From contig CALSFV010000426.1 in the NCBI GenBank assembly GCA_943737045.1, positions 1 through 64,000 on the forward strand: a DNA stretch of 64,000 nucleotides, read 5' to 3'. Shown piece after piece: positions 49,078-61,655 of this stretch. The stretch is from Parapristionchus giblindavisi. Taxonomy: Eukaryota > Nematoda > Chromadorea > Rhabditida > Diplogasteridae. The position numbers and the translations under genes are program-made. Under the pieces are notes generated by a model. The model did not search any database. It saw only the letters and a list, made by a program, of their open reading frames with translations, and was not told where the DNA came from. How positions within the stretch are numbered: the stretch's first letter is position 1; each line of letters begins with the position of its first letter.

Positions 49078-52000
49078 CCGCCATTATCTCGACGCAGGGC
49101 AACGCGTCTGGCGCCGCGGGCGTCCCTCAGGCTACCGTCAGCCTGCCGCACGGATTCGTGCTGCCGCCCGAGGCCCTCCACATGTCCATGCCGCTGCTGC
49201 AGCAGATGCCCGCCTTCCACGCGTCCGCCGCGTCCTTTGCCGCACACGACCCCTCCTCGCCCGCGTCCGTTCTCCAGGCGCTCCAAGCGGCCGCCGAGAG
49301 CGCTGCGCTCGTCCAGACCTCGCAAGCTCCGGCGCTAGCTCCCGCGCCGACTCCGGTATCCAAGGCGCCCCCATCTGTGCCATCGTCCTCCACAGCTCCG
49401 TCGCCTACGTCAATCAAGCAGTCGACACCACCAGTGCCGCTGATTCGACCCCGAGCCTCCAAGGTGGGAGATTGTATTATTATTATTATTTATTATTTAT
49501 TATTATTATTTATTATTATTATTATTATTATTATTTTACTTTGTGATGGTTAAGCTATGCTATTAGCGGGGGTTTAGTTGAGTCGCTGCTGGAAATCCTT
49601 TTGGTGGTGTGGACGGGGGGGGGGGGGGGGGAGTGATTTTTTATCTGCTTAATATCAGACACCATACGTGCTTCAATCAGCAGGGGTCTCTTCAGTCTAG
49701 ACCTTGCTCTTGCCCACACACCTATGGGAGTGTATGAAAAGCGTTTTTTTTCTCAATATGTCTCGTTTGAACTTTTGATATGTATTGTATGTGTACTTGA
49801 GAGCAAGAGAGATTGTTCTGTGTTGCTGTGGTTTTGATGATTCGTTGAACTATGCGTCGCTTTCCCCTCTCTCATACGCTCTCTCTCTCTCTCTCTCACT
49901 CTCTCTCTCTCACTCTCTCTCACTATCTCATACTCTATCGATTGATATATCACCTATATCTCTCTAAATGAGCTGCCATGGCCGATCTCACTCACTTGTG
50001 TTGCGTGAGCGCATGTATACATTCAGCACACCATTGACGCCATTCATTATATTGTTTGGGTAAATTTGGTAGAAATGATGAAATGAGGAAGGGAAAGGAA
50101 GAAGTGAGAGGAAGGCTAGAAAGATATATGGCAGAAAGAGCGCATGATGCACAAACAAACAAGTATGTGCACCTAGTGAGGGTAATTAAGGCTCTGAACT
50201 TTACTTATGGCTAATAAGTCTCGAGTGTGTTAGGAGTTATGGTATTAAGTGAACGTGGGAGTTTGAGAGGGACTAGCAAGTTCTAGGCCAATGACTTACA
50301 AGGGGGGGGGGGCGTCAAACTACACCATACATTTTCGGTGCCCTCACCGAATTATTTTTATATAGTGGGTCTATTTAGAGAAATCGTTATTTTTCGCTTA
50401 AATTTTAATTTTTCACATAAAAATTAACTTTATATAGTGGGTCGACCCTGAAAATTAGCCGAATATAGTGGGTCAATCCTCACACTGTGAGGGTATGAAA
50501 ATGTATGAAACTACACGGCTGAGATTCTGAAATCGACCCATACGCGCGTGTACAGCTGGCTCGATTTCAGAATCTCCTACGTAAAGTTCCCTTGGCGCTT
50601 CCCTTGCTAGGTTCCCGCTGAACGGCTTGTTGTCCTTTATGCACAAGAAATTTGGTTACTGACTAATTATTGATTGATTGATTGATTATTTTATTGATTA
50701 CTTTATTGATTGATTCCAGGAGGAGTACATTGGCGTACTGTGCCATGTGTGTCAGGCGGCCGCCGATGGTATGCATTATGGTGCGATATCGTGCAGGTAC
50801 GAATGTAGTTTGTAGTTTGATCTTTGATCTCCTAAAAATAAAATATTGTAAGCCAATGTACACTTGTTCCTGTAGATTGTTCTTTGGCATTGCATTAGAT
50901 GACCTGATAAGATTCCGATCGTTTATAGTTTGATCGCCTCGGTATCGTCTTTGATGGATCTATATTGATCTCTAGTCAGAGTTTGTAGTTTGGTCTCGAA
51001 ATTTAGTTTGTAGTTTGATCTTTGAGCTCCCTAATCAGACAGTGTAGTATGATCTTTGAACTCCTTTCAGATCGTGCAACGCCTTCTTCCGACGAGCCGT
51101 CACGTACGGTCAGCGGTACGAGTGTCGCTATGGTGGCGCTTGCGATGTCTCTCAGCAGGTACGGTAGATGATGCCCTTAGCGTATTAAGGTCTTAAGTAC
51201 TGCCTTAAGTATTGTGTACTGTACTTAAGTGCTATCGTATTCTCTTAATTAGAAATCCTTTTTTACAACATGAAACTCACAATACAACTATCAAAAAGAC
51301 ATGCGTGTATTGCCAAGTATATTGGACTTGATGGATGATAAAATAAGTCATTCTTGACTGAAGTAATAATAATAATAATAATAATAATACATTTATCTGA
51401 CCGATTTAGTAGATTCTATGTGAGACCAGTGAGATAATGAGGGAAAGAGTTGAATGTGATTAAATATTATTATTATTATTATTATTATTATTAAATATCA
51501 TCGCTTTAGGTTCGCTGCGCGTGTCGAGCGTGCCGCTACAACAAGTGCGTCGCGGCAGGCATGCGAGCAGGAGGTGAGGAGATTATTGATTGAAGTGGAT
51601 TATCGATTGATTGATTAAATATTAATTTATTGATTTCGGATTGACTATGCATTGACTGATTGCTATTACATTTGCCGTACGCGCCTGAGCCATAACGGCG
51701 GAGACGTCCAAGTATACCTTGTATGGTGTAAATTTCGAACGGGATCTTGACATAAATGTATTATTTATAACTATTGTATACCGAAATCTCGTTCGAATTT
51801 CATATTCTGCAGAGTTTACGTAAACGTTTAGTTACTGCGGAGGCACGTAAGGTGAATGTAACATCGCATAAGGATTATCGGCCAAAGTGCATAGGATAGA
51901 AAACTGTTATCCATCTTTCCGTTTCCCCATCTCTCCAATCGTCAACTATCTTATCAAGTTCTGCGCTATTTATGTGCTGTTAAAGCGCTAGATTGATTAG

Positions 52001-55000
52001 GTTGAACTGTAAGAGTGTATGGAGTTTGGACTCTACGGGCGCAGTGAGAGCTTTGCGCAAATGATATTAAAGAGTGTTATTTGTATCAGTTAGACGGGGG
52101 GATTTCGGGGACGATTAGGTTGTGTGTCGTCGATTGCGATTTGTAGTTGTATTTATATCTCCCTTCGTCTGCCTCCAGCACGCACACTCTGCCATACATA
52201 TTCGGTTCCCTCACCGAATTATTCTGAATTAGTTTTATATAGTGTGTCGATTTAGAAAAAATCGTTATTTTTCGCATAAATTTTAATATTTCGCATAAAT
52301 ATGAACATTATATAGTGGGTAGATCCTGAAGATCAGCCGAATATAGTGTGAAATCCTCACATTGTGACTGTATGGAAATGTATGACACTCTGCCCTCTAT
52401 CCTTGAATCTGAGGCCTTATGCATGACCGGCAAACCGTTTGCCTACAACGTGACCAGCGTAGGTGGAGGCCGTTTGCCAAAGGTACTCCTCCTACGACGT
52501 TACATTTGTCTGCAAACGGTTTGCCATTATATATACAGCCTCTGTATTCGTCCATCTATACACTTTATCACGCGTGTCACTGAAGAATCGAGTAAAATCC
52601 GGGGGTGGTTGGCACATTTTTTGACCCCCACATATTAATGCATTTTTCGGTAGTCCATAGGGTCCCTAACAAATTGGCAAGAGCTTTTTTTGCATATCTT
52701 CATTTTTGACGTCGAGAGACGACGTCAAACTTATTGGAAGCCGAAAATTGCCGACTTTGGAGCTCTGTAGCTCTTCGGGGTGTGGTTTTCGTGTCGAGTG
52801 GTCAACAGAAGATTTTCCTGGAATGACAAGGAGAATGCGCCTGCATTATTGCCAGGTCGATATTTTAATTAGTATTTTTGTAAATCGATTTTGTGATAGG
52901 GTTAAAAACAAAAATCAAAGCCGAAGGTTTTCCATAGCTTAATCGACTAATCTCGACGAGAGGATTTCAACGGTATACTGAACGTTTTTGTATGTGGTTG
53001 CGCTCGGAAGATATGAGCATTCCAAGAATTGTTGACTGTGAAATTTGTGTTGTTTCCAGCACAAGCCATCCTGATTGGTTGATAAACTCTTCTGTCAACC
53101 TTACAAACAACTACCTGTAGTGTAGTGGATAAGATGTCGGCTTTTACTTTTTAAGGTCAGGGGTTCGATCCTACTATCCGCAGTGATCTTTTGCTGGTTT
53201 TCCTGTTGTTGAAATTGAAAGAACTAATAATGGATTTACAAGGCAAATTGAAATGTTTGTGATTATGAAACAAAGAAAAGAGAATACATTTTAACTTATC
53301 AGTAGGTGTAAACTATAACAGGACGAGAAAGAGAAGAGTTGTGGATGAGTCGGGGGACGCTGGACAATGAGGGAGGAGGGAGAGGATGAGGACGAGAAAA
53401 TTTTTGGACAACTCGAAGATGAATGTTTTAGGATGGTGATCGAGGAAGAGCGTGATGAAATATTCCAATGAATTTGAAACCTCTTTGTTGTCATACTGTA
53501 ATTTGCATTCAAAGTGCATTGATTGGCTATGATTTATGAATTGAATCATGGAAATGAATATTTAAAAGTTATCAATAATAGCTAGGAGATGTACTAGAAT
53601 AACAGTAAAACTAATGAGAATGGGCGAATTGTTCACACGAAGCAGATGAGTGGGTAGATCACTGGCTGCGTCACTCTTCTCTCGTGTGATCGCGCGTAAT
53701 GAATAATCTTGAAATGCTCATAACTTCCGAGCGCAACCACATACAAAAACGTTCAGTATACCGTTGAAATCCTCTCGTCGAGATTAGTCGATTAAGCTAT
53801 GGAAAACCTTCGGCTTTGATTTTTGTTTTTAACCCTATCACAAAATCGATTTACAAAAATACTAATTAAAATATCGACCTGGCAATAATGCAGGCGCATT
53901 CTCCTTGTCATTCCAGGAAAATCTTCTGTTGACCACTCGACACGAAAACCACACCCCGAAGAGCTACAGAGCTCCAAAGTCGGCAATTTTCGGCGTCCAA
54001 AAAGTTTGACGTCGTCTCTCGACGTCAAAAATGAAGATATGCAAAAAAGCTCTTGTCAATTTGTTAGGGACCCTATGGACTACCGAAAAATGGCCTCTGC
54101 TCATTTTCGACTTTTTCAATGTGCCACCGTTTATTCGAACCTTATGCGACACGCGTGTTATATCTCTATCTCTGTCTCGCACTCTACAACCTCCCCTGTT
54201 CTTACATCATCATTAACAAGAAGACGTTGTTGCGGGCGCGCTGACGCAGCCAATTATAGCAGTTGAATAGCGAGGGTCGATGGAGAGAGAAAGAAATGAG
54301 GGGTTAGCTAGCAGAACCGGGGAGTGCATTGAAACACAATTTGTTCATCGAGAAAATTTGCCGGATATGAGATACTCGACAAACTCCAGACTCTAAATGT
54401 GCTAAATTATGATATTACGTGTTCGAAGTGTACCAGGATTAGCTGGATTGCCCGCTAATGTGCTTGTGAGTAATAATAGATTTGTCTGACTCTGGTATTT
54501 CAAAACTTATACTCTACGTAAAATACGTTTCTGACTTAAAGCGACACCCCAAGCTAATTTGAAACTCTCCGCTCTCGCCACACTCTCTCGCTTTCTTTGT
54601 CTACGAGAGAGTATTGCCAATGCGGAGAGTAAAATTAACTTGGGGTGTGGCTTTAAAGTTTACTTTTCTATCTACACTATGATATGAGGAGCGAATGATA
54701 ACGAGAATGAATGAGATACGGCTAGAATAACATTATCGATTGATTATTTGCAGCTGTGCAGCCTCGTCGCGACCCCACCGGCTCCCTGAAGGACAAACGA
54801 CGCTTGAGTGAGCTACCAGGTGGGTTAGGGGTTACGGTAGATATCGTACAGGGGATACTGTAGGTCATTGGTGGGCGTGTGAAAACGAATTCTTTTTGTA
54901 CACAGCCTTGCCTTCCCTTGCGTGGCCTTGCGCATAGCTTTGCCTCGCAAAAAAGGAAAATTTCAAGCCAAATCTTCAAAAAATGGCCGTGCGCATAGCC

Positions 55001-57853
55001 TTGCCTTACAATTCCCCGGGTTGCGCACATAGGTCGAATAGCTAGGTTATCGGTTTACAAAATGCGGTCAGGTTTTTCTATTTTTGGCAAATTTGGCTCA
55101 AAATGCGGTCAGGTTTTTCGATTCTTGTGAAATTTTGGCGCAAAATGCGGTCAGGTTTTTCGTTTTTTTGGGGAATTTTGGCTCAAAATGCGGTCAGGCT
55201 TGGTACTTTGTAACATACTTTTCGACCTATGGTTGCGCACAGCCTTTCCCCCAGCGTGCCCACCTATGCTGTAGGTGCTTACTGTATACTTACTGTATGT
55301 ATGTGCTTACTGTACTTATTGCTTATTGTATGTGCTGATTGCGGTAGTTAATATGCACAATAACAACCCATTAGTGCAAGTCAATTCGAGGAAAAAATAT
55401 TCTTGGGAGTATACTGTATTCGCTGATTACGGTATTTGATCTATGTACTAGCATAATAACAGTGTAAGTTAAGAGCAGCTGTTGAAAGAGCATACTAACA
55501 ATAGTCCAATCATTGATCTCTGTACAAAAACAATAGTGCAAGTTAAGAGCAACAACTCTTGCGAAAAATATTCTTGGAAAGCACGTGTATTTCAGCATGC
55601 ATACTTTTCCCCATATTTGTATGTGCGTAGCGGTTTTGTAGCCAGAATTGCCTTTGACGACATAGTTTCTGTGATCTAGAGTGGGAGGCTTCATTGAAAA
55701 AATCAATCATAATTTAAATTGCGCATATTAGTGGAAGGGGTAGTGCAAGGGGTATGCTGATATATGAGGAAAAAAACAGTAAAAATATGGCCAATGTGAG
55801 CTCTCATAGTGAATGCTATTTAATATGATTCATACACTAATTATCTACAAATCTAACATGTCATTCAGAAGTCGAAGAAGATAAGAAACTAATTGTAAGC
55901 GGTGAAAGGGGGCTAGAGTGCGTAAAAGGAAGAGTGTTCTTTCTGTTTTTCTTTTCCTTTTCGTGAATAGCGAATAAGAGATTGAAATGTCGTCGCTACA
56001 GTGTATCTAGTTGATCATACATCCGGTACTGTCCACCGCATTATCTCTGTCCGTACATCTCGGACACAGTTATAGTAACCAGGGGTGATACGTTAATTTT
56101 GGTGCTGATTGTCTAAGGGGACTTGATGTCTACTCATCCCGTTCCCAACTTATTTACGTTCTCTGATTTTCTTATGATCTTGAAAGATGAGAGATTGAAA
56201 TGTCGTCGCTACGGCGTATTTAGCGCATCATAGATCTGGTAGTGTCCTCCCTGCTATCTCGGTCTGACCATCTACGATAACCTTTACTGTTGGCTGTATC
56301 GCGATCGCGACCCAATTCCCCCGAGGGGACGTGACGTCAACCCCCTCCCGCTCCCCGCGTATTTAGTTTCAAGTAGCAAAAAAGCATCGTTGATCATAAT
56401 CTACGAGCTTTTTTTCGCTTGATCGAGGTTGTGTAAAGGATTGAAATTTTTAGGGTTCCGTCAAATACATTACATTAACATACATGAGGGTCCCTCTGTA
56501 CAATTAGAGATTTCCGATAATTTGGCGGAATGCCCCTTGTAAAAAAAATTGCCTTTAGGTGAAATTTTAAAATTTTCTGCGCGCCGCCGTGGAAAGCCCA
56601 ACCTTTAAATTTTTATAATTTCCAGTTCGGATGACTCTGTAGAATCGAGCTCCCCGTACCTCGCGCATGTATGATACTAGATTAATTGTGTGGTCGAATT
56701 ATATTACGCTCGCGTGAAGCGAACGAATTTTGCGCATTGCAAAGTATTTGGTAGATCACTGTATCAACGTCGTTGTGTATATAGCACAGTGAGTCGTTGT
56801 GTGTTCTGTGGATTGCTGTAGTTCGTATTCTACTTCAATGGTATGCGGAATACCGCGAATAGTTGAACATGGTTAGGGTTAGTGACTGGCCTTGATGTCC
56901 ATTTCCATCGTCATAGTTAGCGAATGAGTGTTTCTTCAAGAAAACTCTAAGTTTGTGAGACGGAACCACGCCGTCCCTGCGTCACGTGTAACGGACACGC
57001 CCGTGTCCGTTTAGGATTTCGCGACTTACAAGATATATAAATCTTCTGAACTACTTCCAGCTACACTCATGTCGCCGAATTGGAGAATATTTCATTCCAT
57101 TTGTGTCGAAATTTCATTCAGAAATCGCACACTGCAAGACGGTCGCAAATGTAACACTGCAATACCCACCATACATCATACATCATCATCATACAAAACA
57201 AAACTTGTTATTGGTTGGTTGTGAATCGCAACTTGGTGCCATCCTATCGCACAAGCAACATCTTGACCACATCTAGAACCAATCTGGAACCAATTTTGGT
57301 GCGTTTAAGGTGCTCGGTGGTTAATAAAAGAATTGTTTATTGTGTAAAAAAATAGTTTGCATTCACATTAAAGTTAGAACAATATAATGTTAATCAAGTT
57401 AATTTAATAATTATGTCTAAAATTTGTACAGCCAGTTGGCACTATAGTAGGCAACACGGTTATAAAGAATACAGAATATTAGTGGCTTATCTCGAAATAA
57501 CTAGTGGTGCATGCTTACAGCCTTACTTTTATATATAATAATAATAATAATATTAATAATAATATTACAGGCACCTCATCGTCCTCTGGCGGTGGAGATG
57601 GTGACTCGTCCTCTCCCACCACCAACCACGCGTCGTACGGTCTCACACCCTCGACGTCGTCATCCTCGATGCCTGGCGCCTCAGCGGAGCGAAGCGTCCA
57701 CTATGGCGCGGGCGCTGCGTCCACGTCGGCTAATCTGAGGAGTGCGTTTGAGATGCTGCACGAGGTAATGTTTGGCGCGAGGGGAATAATAATAATAATA
57801 ATTACCCTCGCGTTTATTGGCATTTAATATATTATTAATATTACTATTATTAC

Positions 57854-57900
<47 letters not shown>

Positions 57901-60900
57901 GTACTCCTTCAAATGTACGAATCGGGGATGGTGATAAGTCTTGTGAAGGATGTCTAAACGGCAGATGCGACAGTCTGTTGTGTCTTTGGAAGAGTGGTAT
58001 GAGAGAGATAGTGCGTGACCTATTGTTAGAATTTACCTACGATGGGTCCACTTGTATGAAGATCTGTCAATTGCGTTTGAGCGCTGTCTGCCCGCGTGGC
58101 CTAATGGATAAGGCGTCTGACTTCTAATCAGAAGATTGTCGGTTCGATCCCGGCCGTGGGCTGTTATTTTTGCTGATTTTTACAGGCACGGGTCTTTCAA
58201 TGAATGGGGAAGAATCTTTCGAAAACATCCACTCCACCCTATCTCATCTCTCATGCCCTATTAAAATACGTAGTCTGATTGAAAAAAGATATCAAAATAA
58301 AGATTATAGATTAAGAATTTTAGATTTTTTAGGTTAGAATAAAGATTAAAGATTATAAGATGAAAATAATAAAGGAATTGTGTTGCTATAATGAATTATT
58401 GATTTGTAGGTCAAAATGGAAGCTGAGGACGAGGATGAGCCGGAGATGCAGCCGACCGTAGCAGGCAAGGTGATGGCGGCGTACCCCTCCGTGCCCCGAG
58501 GCCATCCCCTCTACGGCGTGAATCCGGGACCGGCTTACTGGCGACCGCCTTCCCGACCGGTAAGTGGTTTATAATAATAATAATAATAATAATATATTTA
58601 TGCGTTTTACAAGAAAACACGGTAAATAATAATAGATAAGTATATTAAATAGATTGATAATTAACACATAACAACACTACAAAACGTGGAGGTTGAATAA
58701 TGAGGGTTGTCGGGATAAGGCAGATATCGTGTAAATCAGGGGTTTATGGTTCTATTGAGCTGAGCTTACCGTCGGTTTTTATTTGGTTGCTGTAACGACT
58801 ATGGTTCCTTATTGTTATTTGGGGAATTATTGATTTATGAATTGGTTATTGATCTATTGATTGCAGTGTGTGAAACGGCCCTGGCACACGATAGGGCACG
58901 ACGACTTGGAGGACCACGAGAAATTTGAAAAGTACGGTTCACTTTAATGTGTTATTGATTGATTTTCTTATCTTGACATTTTATTGATTGATTACGGTAT
59001 TTGATATACTTTCTGGATCGATATTCTCGAATATTTCAGATTGATTATGTGCTACGGCGAGCACATTCGCTTCATGCAAATCTCGATGACGCCCATAGAG
59101 GAGTTCCTGCAGCAGTACGATACGGTGGGTCGTGTTTTGAATTTTGAATTTTGAACTTGCCGCCCTTTGATTTTGGATTTTGAACATAATAAGGATTTTG
59201 TGTCATATGATCACATACTGGATTATCCTATCCTATCCTCAGCCATCGATACATGGAATTAATTAGAAGGTAGGGGAAGGTATTATGGGGATTATGGGGC
59301 AGGAGTGGTGGAGAGATCATACATGCCGCCGAAAGGGGATACGCCACCTGTAAAATTAGGTTTTTTCGAATTTTTGAGTGGATGCAACCTGTTAAACAAT
59401 GACGTTTATGTGAGATTTTTACTTTTTGTTTTGCGCCGCTGTGGAATGCTCGCTGTAAAATTTAAAATTTTTAAAGGAATTTTCCGTTCGGATGCCCCGA
59501 TGTAGAATCGAACCATGTATTGTTACAGATGGAAGCGGAAGCTATTGCAATTTCGGATAGGGAGTGTGGGGGGTAGTAACTTCCTCCTAGTAGCCTTAAA
59601 TTGGTGAGTGAGTGTGTAGACGGGGAGCATAATTAGAAGAGTAGATGAAACTAGAAAGAGCCGGGTCGGAAGGAGGGGAGGTAGAATATGAGAGAGTGAG
59701 GCGAATAATGAATATGTAGGGGGGGGGTTGAAGGTATGACTAAAATTACCTTGAGTGTGCCTTTAAAGGGAGAGTTTCCCATAAAAATATTGATTGAAAA
59801 GTCGAAAATGTTTGCACGTGAAATTTTGTCCCACCACGAATTGACGAACCATCATACGGTAGTTTTTGAAAATCGCCATTGATATCAGCGCCGGGGGCAA
59901 AACATCGTGAAAGAGAAAAGATAGACTGGATAGGAAGGGACCCGCCTTCCATCCAATCGATTTTGGCAAATCGATAGCTGATTGGCAGAAGGAATAGGCT
60001 GTCTCATAATACAACAATTGAATACAAAAGAAGATGAATATGTATAGCACTTCCCTAGCAAACATTTGTCTATTGATGGCCTAGTGGTCTACGGCGAGCT
60101 CAAAGGCCGTAGCTGACGAGTTCCACCACCACTTTGCCTTGTTATTTTTGCTGATTTCTATGAAATATTCTAGTTCGACTTTTCCGTATGGGGATCTCCC
60201 GCGAATTTGAACATGTAATTCTCCAGGGGATACCGTCCCTGTAATGTAGGCAATAGACGGCCAGGATATGAATGAATCAGTAAAAGTATATGTGGAAGAT
60301 TATAATGAAGCTATACTTGTTTATATTAAGCCGTTGTCAGTTGTGTCTGGTGTAGTTTGTAGTTTGGTGGCCGGATTCTAGGAATACGTGAACTCTAAAG
60401 ACGTCTAATTGAATATTCTTCCGTGAATACTTCTGCGATTGATATCTACTATGTCATGTAGAAAATACACATGAATTGATGTGTGCTAGTAGATGTGCTT
60501 ACCTATGGACGGGATGGAACATGAAACCATCAAGTGAGATGGTGCAAAATGGACAAAATGGAATGTCAGCTATTTGTATAGTACCACATAACCCAGCCCT
60601 ATTATTTTACCGTTTTGGTTGTTTTGTTTAATACGCAATAGGACAGTCAGCAGTAGTAAAAGTAGTGGGTAAGTTTAGATGGAATTTTTTTGTCGAAATG
60701 CTCTGACTATAGTGATGTTCTATCAATATCCCAGACCCTTCAAATGCGTGTGGGTACCTAGATTTTGGGTAAAAAACGCATGTGGGTACCCCAAAATCGT
60801 GAAAATTTTAAGAAAGTCGTCAATTTATGGTCCAATTTTGCGGGTGGGTACCCATGAAAGGCATATTTTTGCGGGTGGGTCTATCCCATGGGATAACCAT

Positions 60901-61619
60901 AGACCATGTCTGTCTGACTATCGTCTCTTGTTTTTATCCATAAATGAAAGCTTCGCGATGAAACATGGAATCAGCAAGTGAAAAGTTTGAATTTGGCCCA
61001 TCGTTTAAGTTGCGAATAAACTACTGAAACAAGTTAGAAATAAATAAATAAAATAAATTTTTAGATTAATAAAGTAAATAATTATCTTTTGCAGGGTATA
61101 GTTCTGCGCAAAATGGTACCAACCGACATTGCCGACCTCAGCTCCACCGAGCTCAACGGTCTCAAGTACATGCTGGAGAAGTTTGAGCCCTACAAGAGTC
61201 TGCAGCTGAGCGATCGGGTACGGTGGCCTATCGTATTATTTTTTTAAAATTTATTGATTTATCGATTGATATCGTATTGTTTATTGATTGGTTTGCTATG
61301 CTCGAAAGCAATGAAAAGAAAACAACATTAGATGAAACTCGCCTCGTTTCACAAAGCCTGTCGCTTTATTCCCTTATCATATATTATTATAAATAAATAA
61401 AGTTAAAATATTACGGTTTTGCGCTCTTTCAGGAAGCCCTCTTCAAGCGATACTCTGTACGCAAGCTGTCACTCGACCATTTCTACGTCGCTTCCAAGTG
61501 GAAGGTGAGGAGTGACTGAGGACTTGTACTTTCCATAAGCGATTATATATTCATTACTACCTGGCTGCCTAGAATTCGGTGTTTCTGTGTATTTCATTAC
61601 ACGACAGTAATAATAATAG

Positions 61620-61655
<36 letters not shown>

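Larger units (their letters stand above)
54820..57570. other. NHR2 intron 5, 2.75 kb, no exon seen
   Basis: Besides the nested elements at its start, it holds two diverged copies of a block containing GAGATTGAAATGTCGTCGCTAC (about 55980 and 56190) and a CTGTAGAATCGAGCTCCCCG-type element (about 56480-56670). It ends with TAA repeats before the acceptor. Confidence 0.6.

Noticed and set aside
53113..53205. Functional tRNA at 53113
   Set aside because: A and B boxes are good but the anticodon and acceptor stems do not pair, so it is listed as tRNA-like only.
53368..53475. 35-codon acidic frame MREEGEDEDEK in the loop of element 52569-54157
   Set aside because: Too short and preceded by an in-frame stop. 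I mention it under the element but do not call a gene; it may be part of an exon-like cargo.
52706..54028. Identical 78-codon frames in opposite orientation
   Set aside because: Mirror arms of element 52569-54157; nothing indicates coding.
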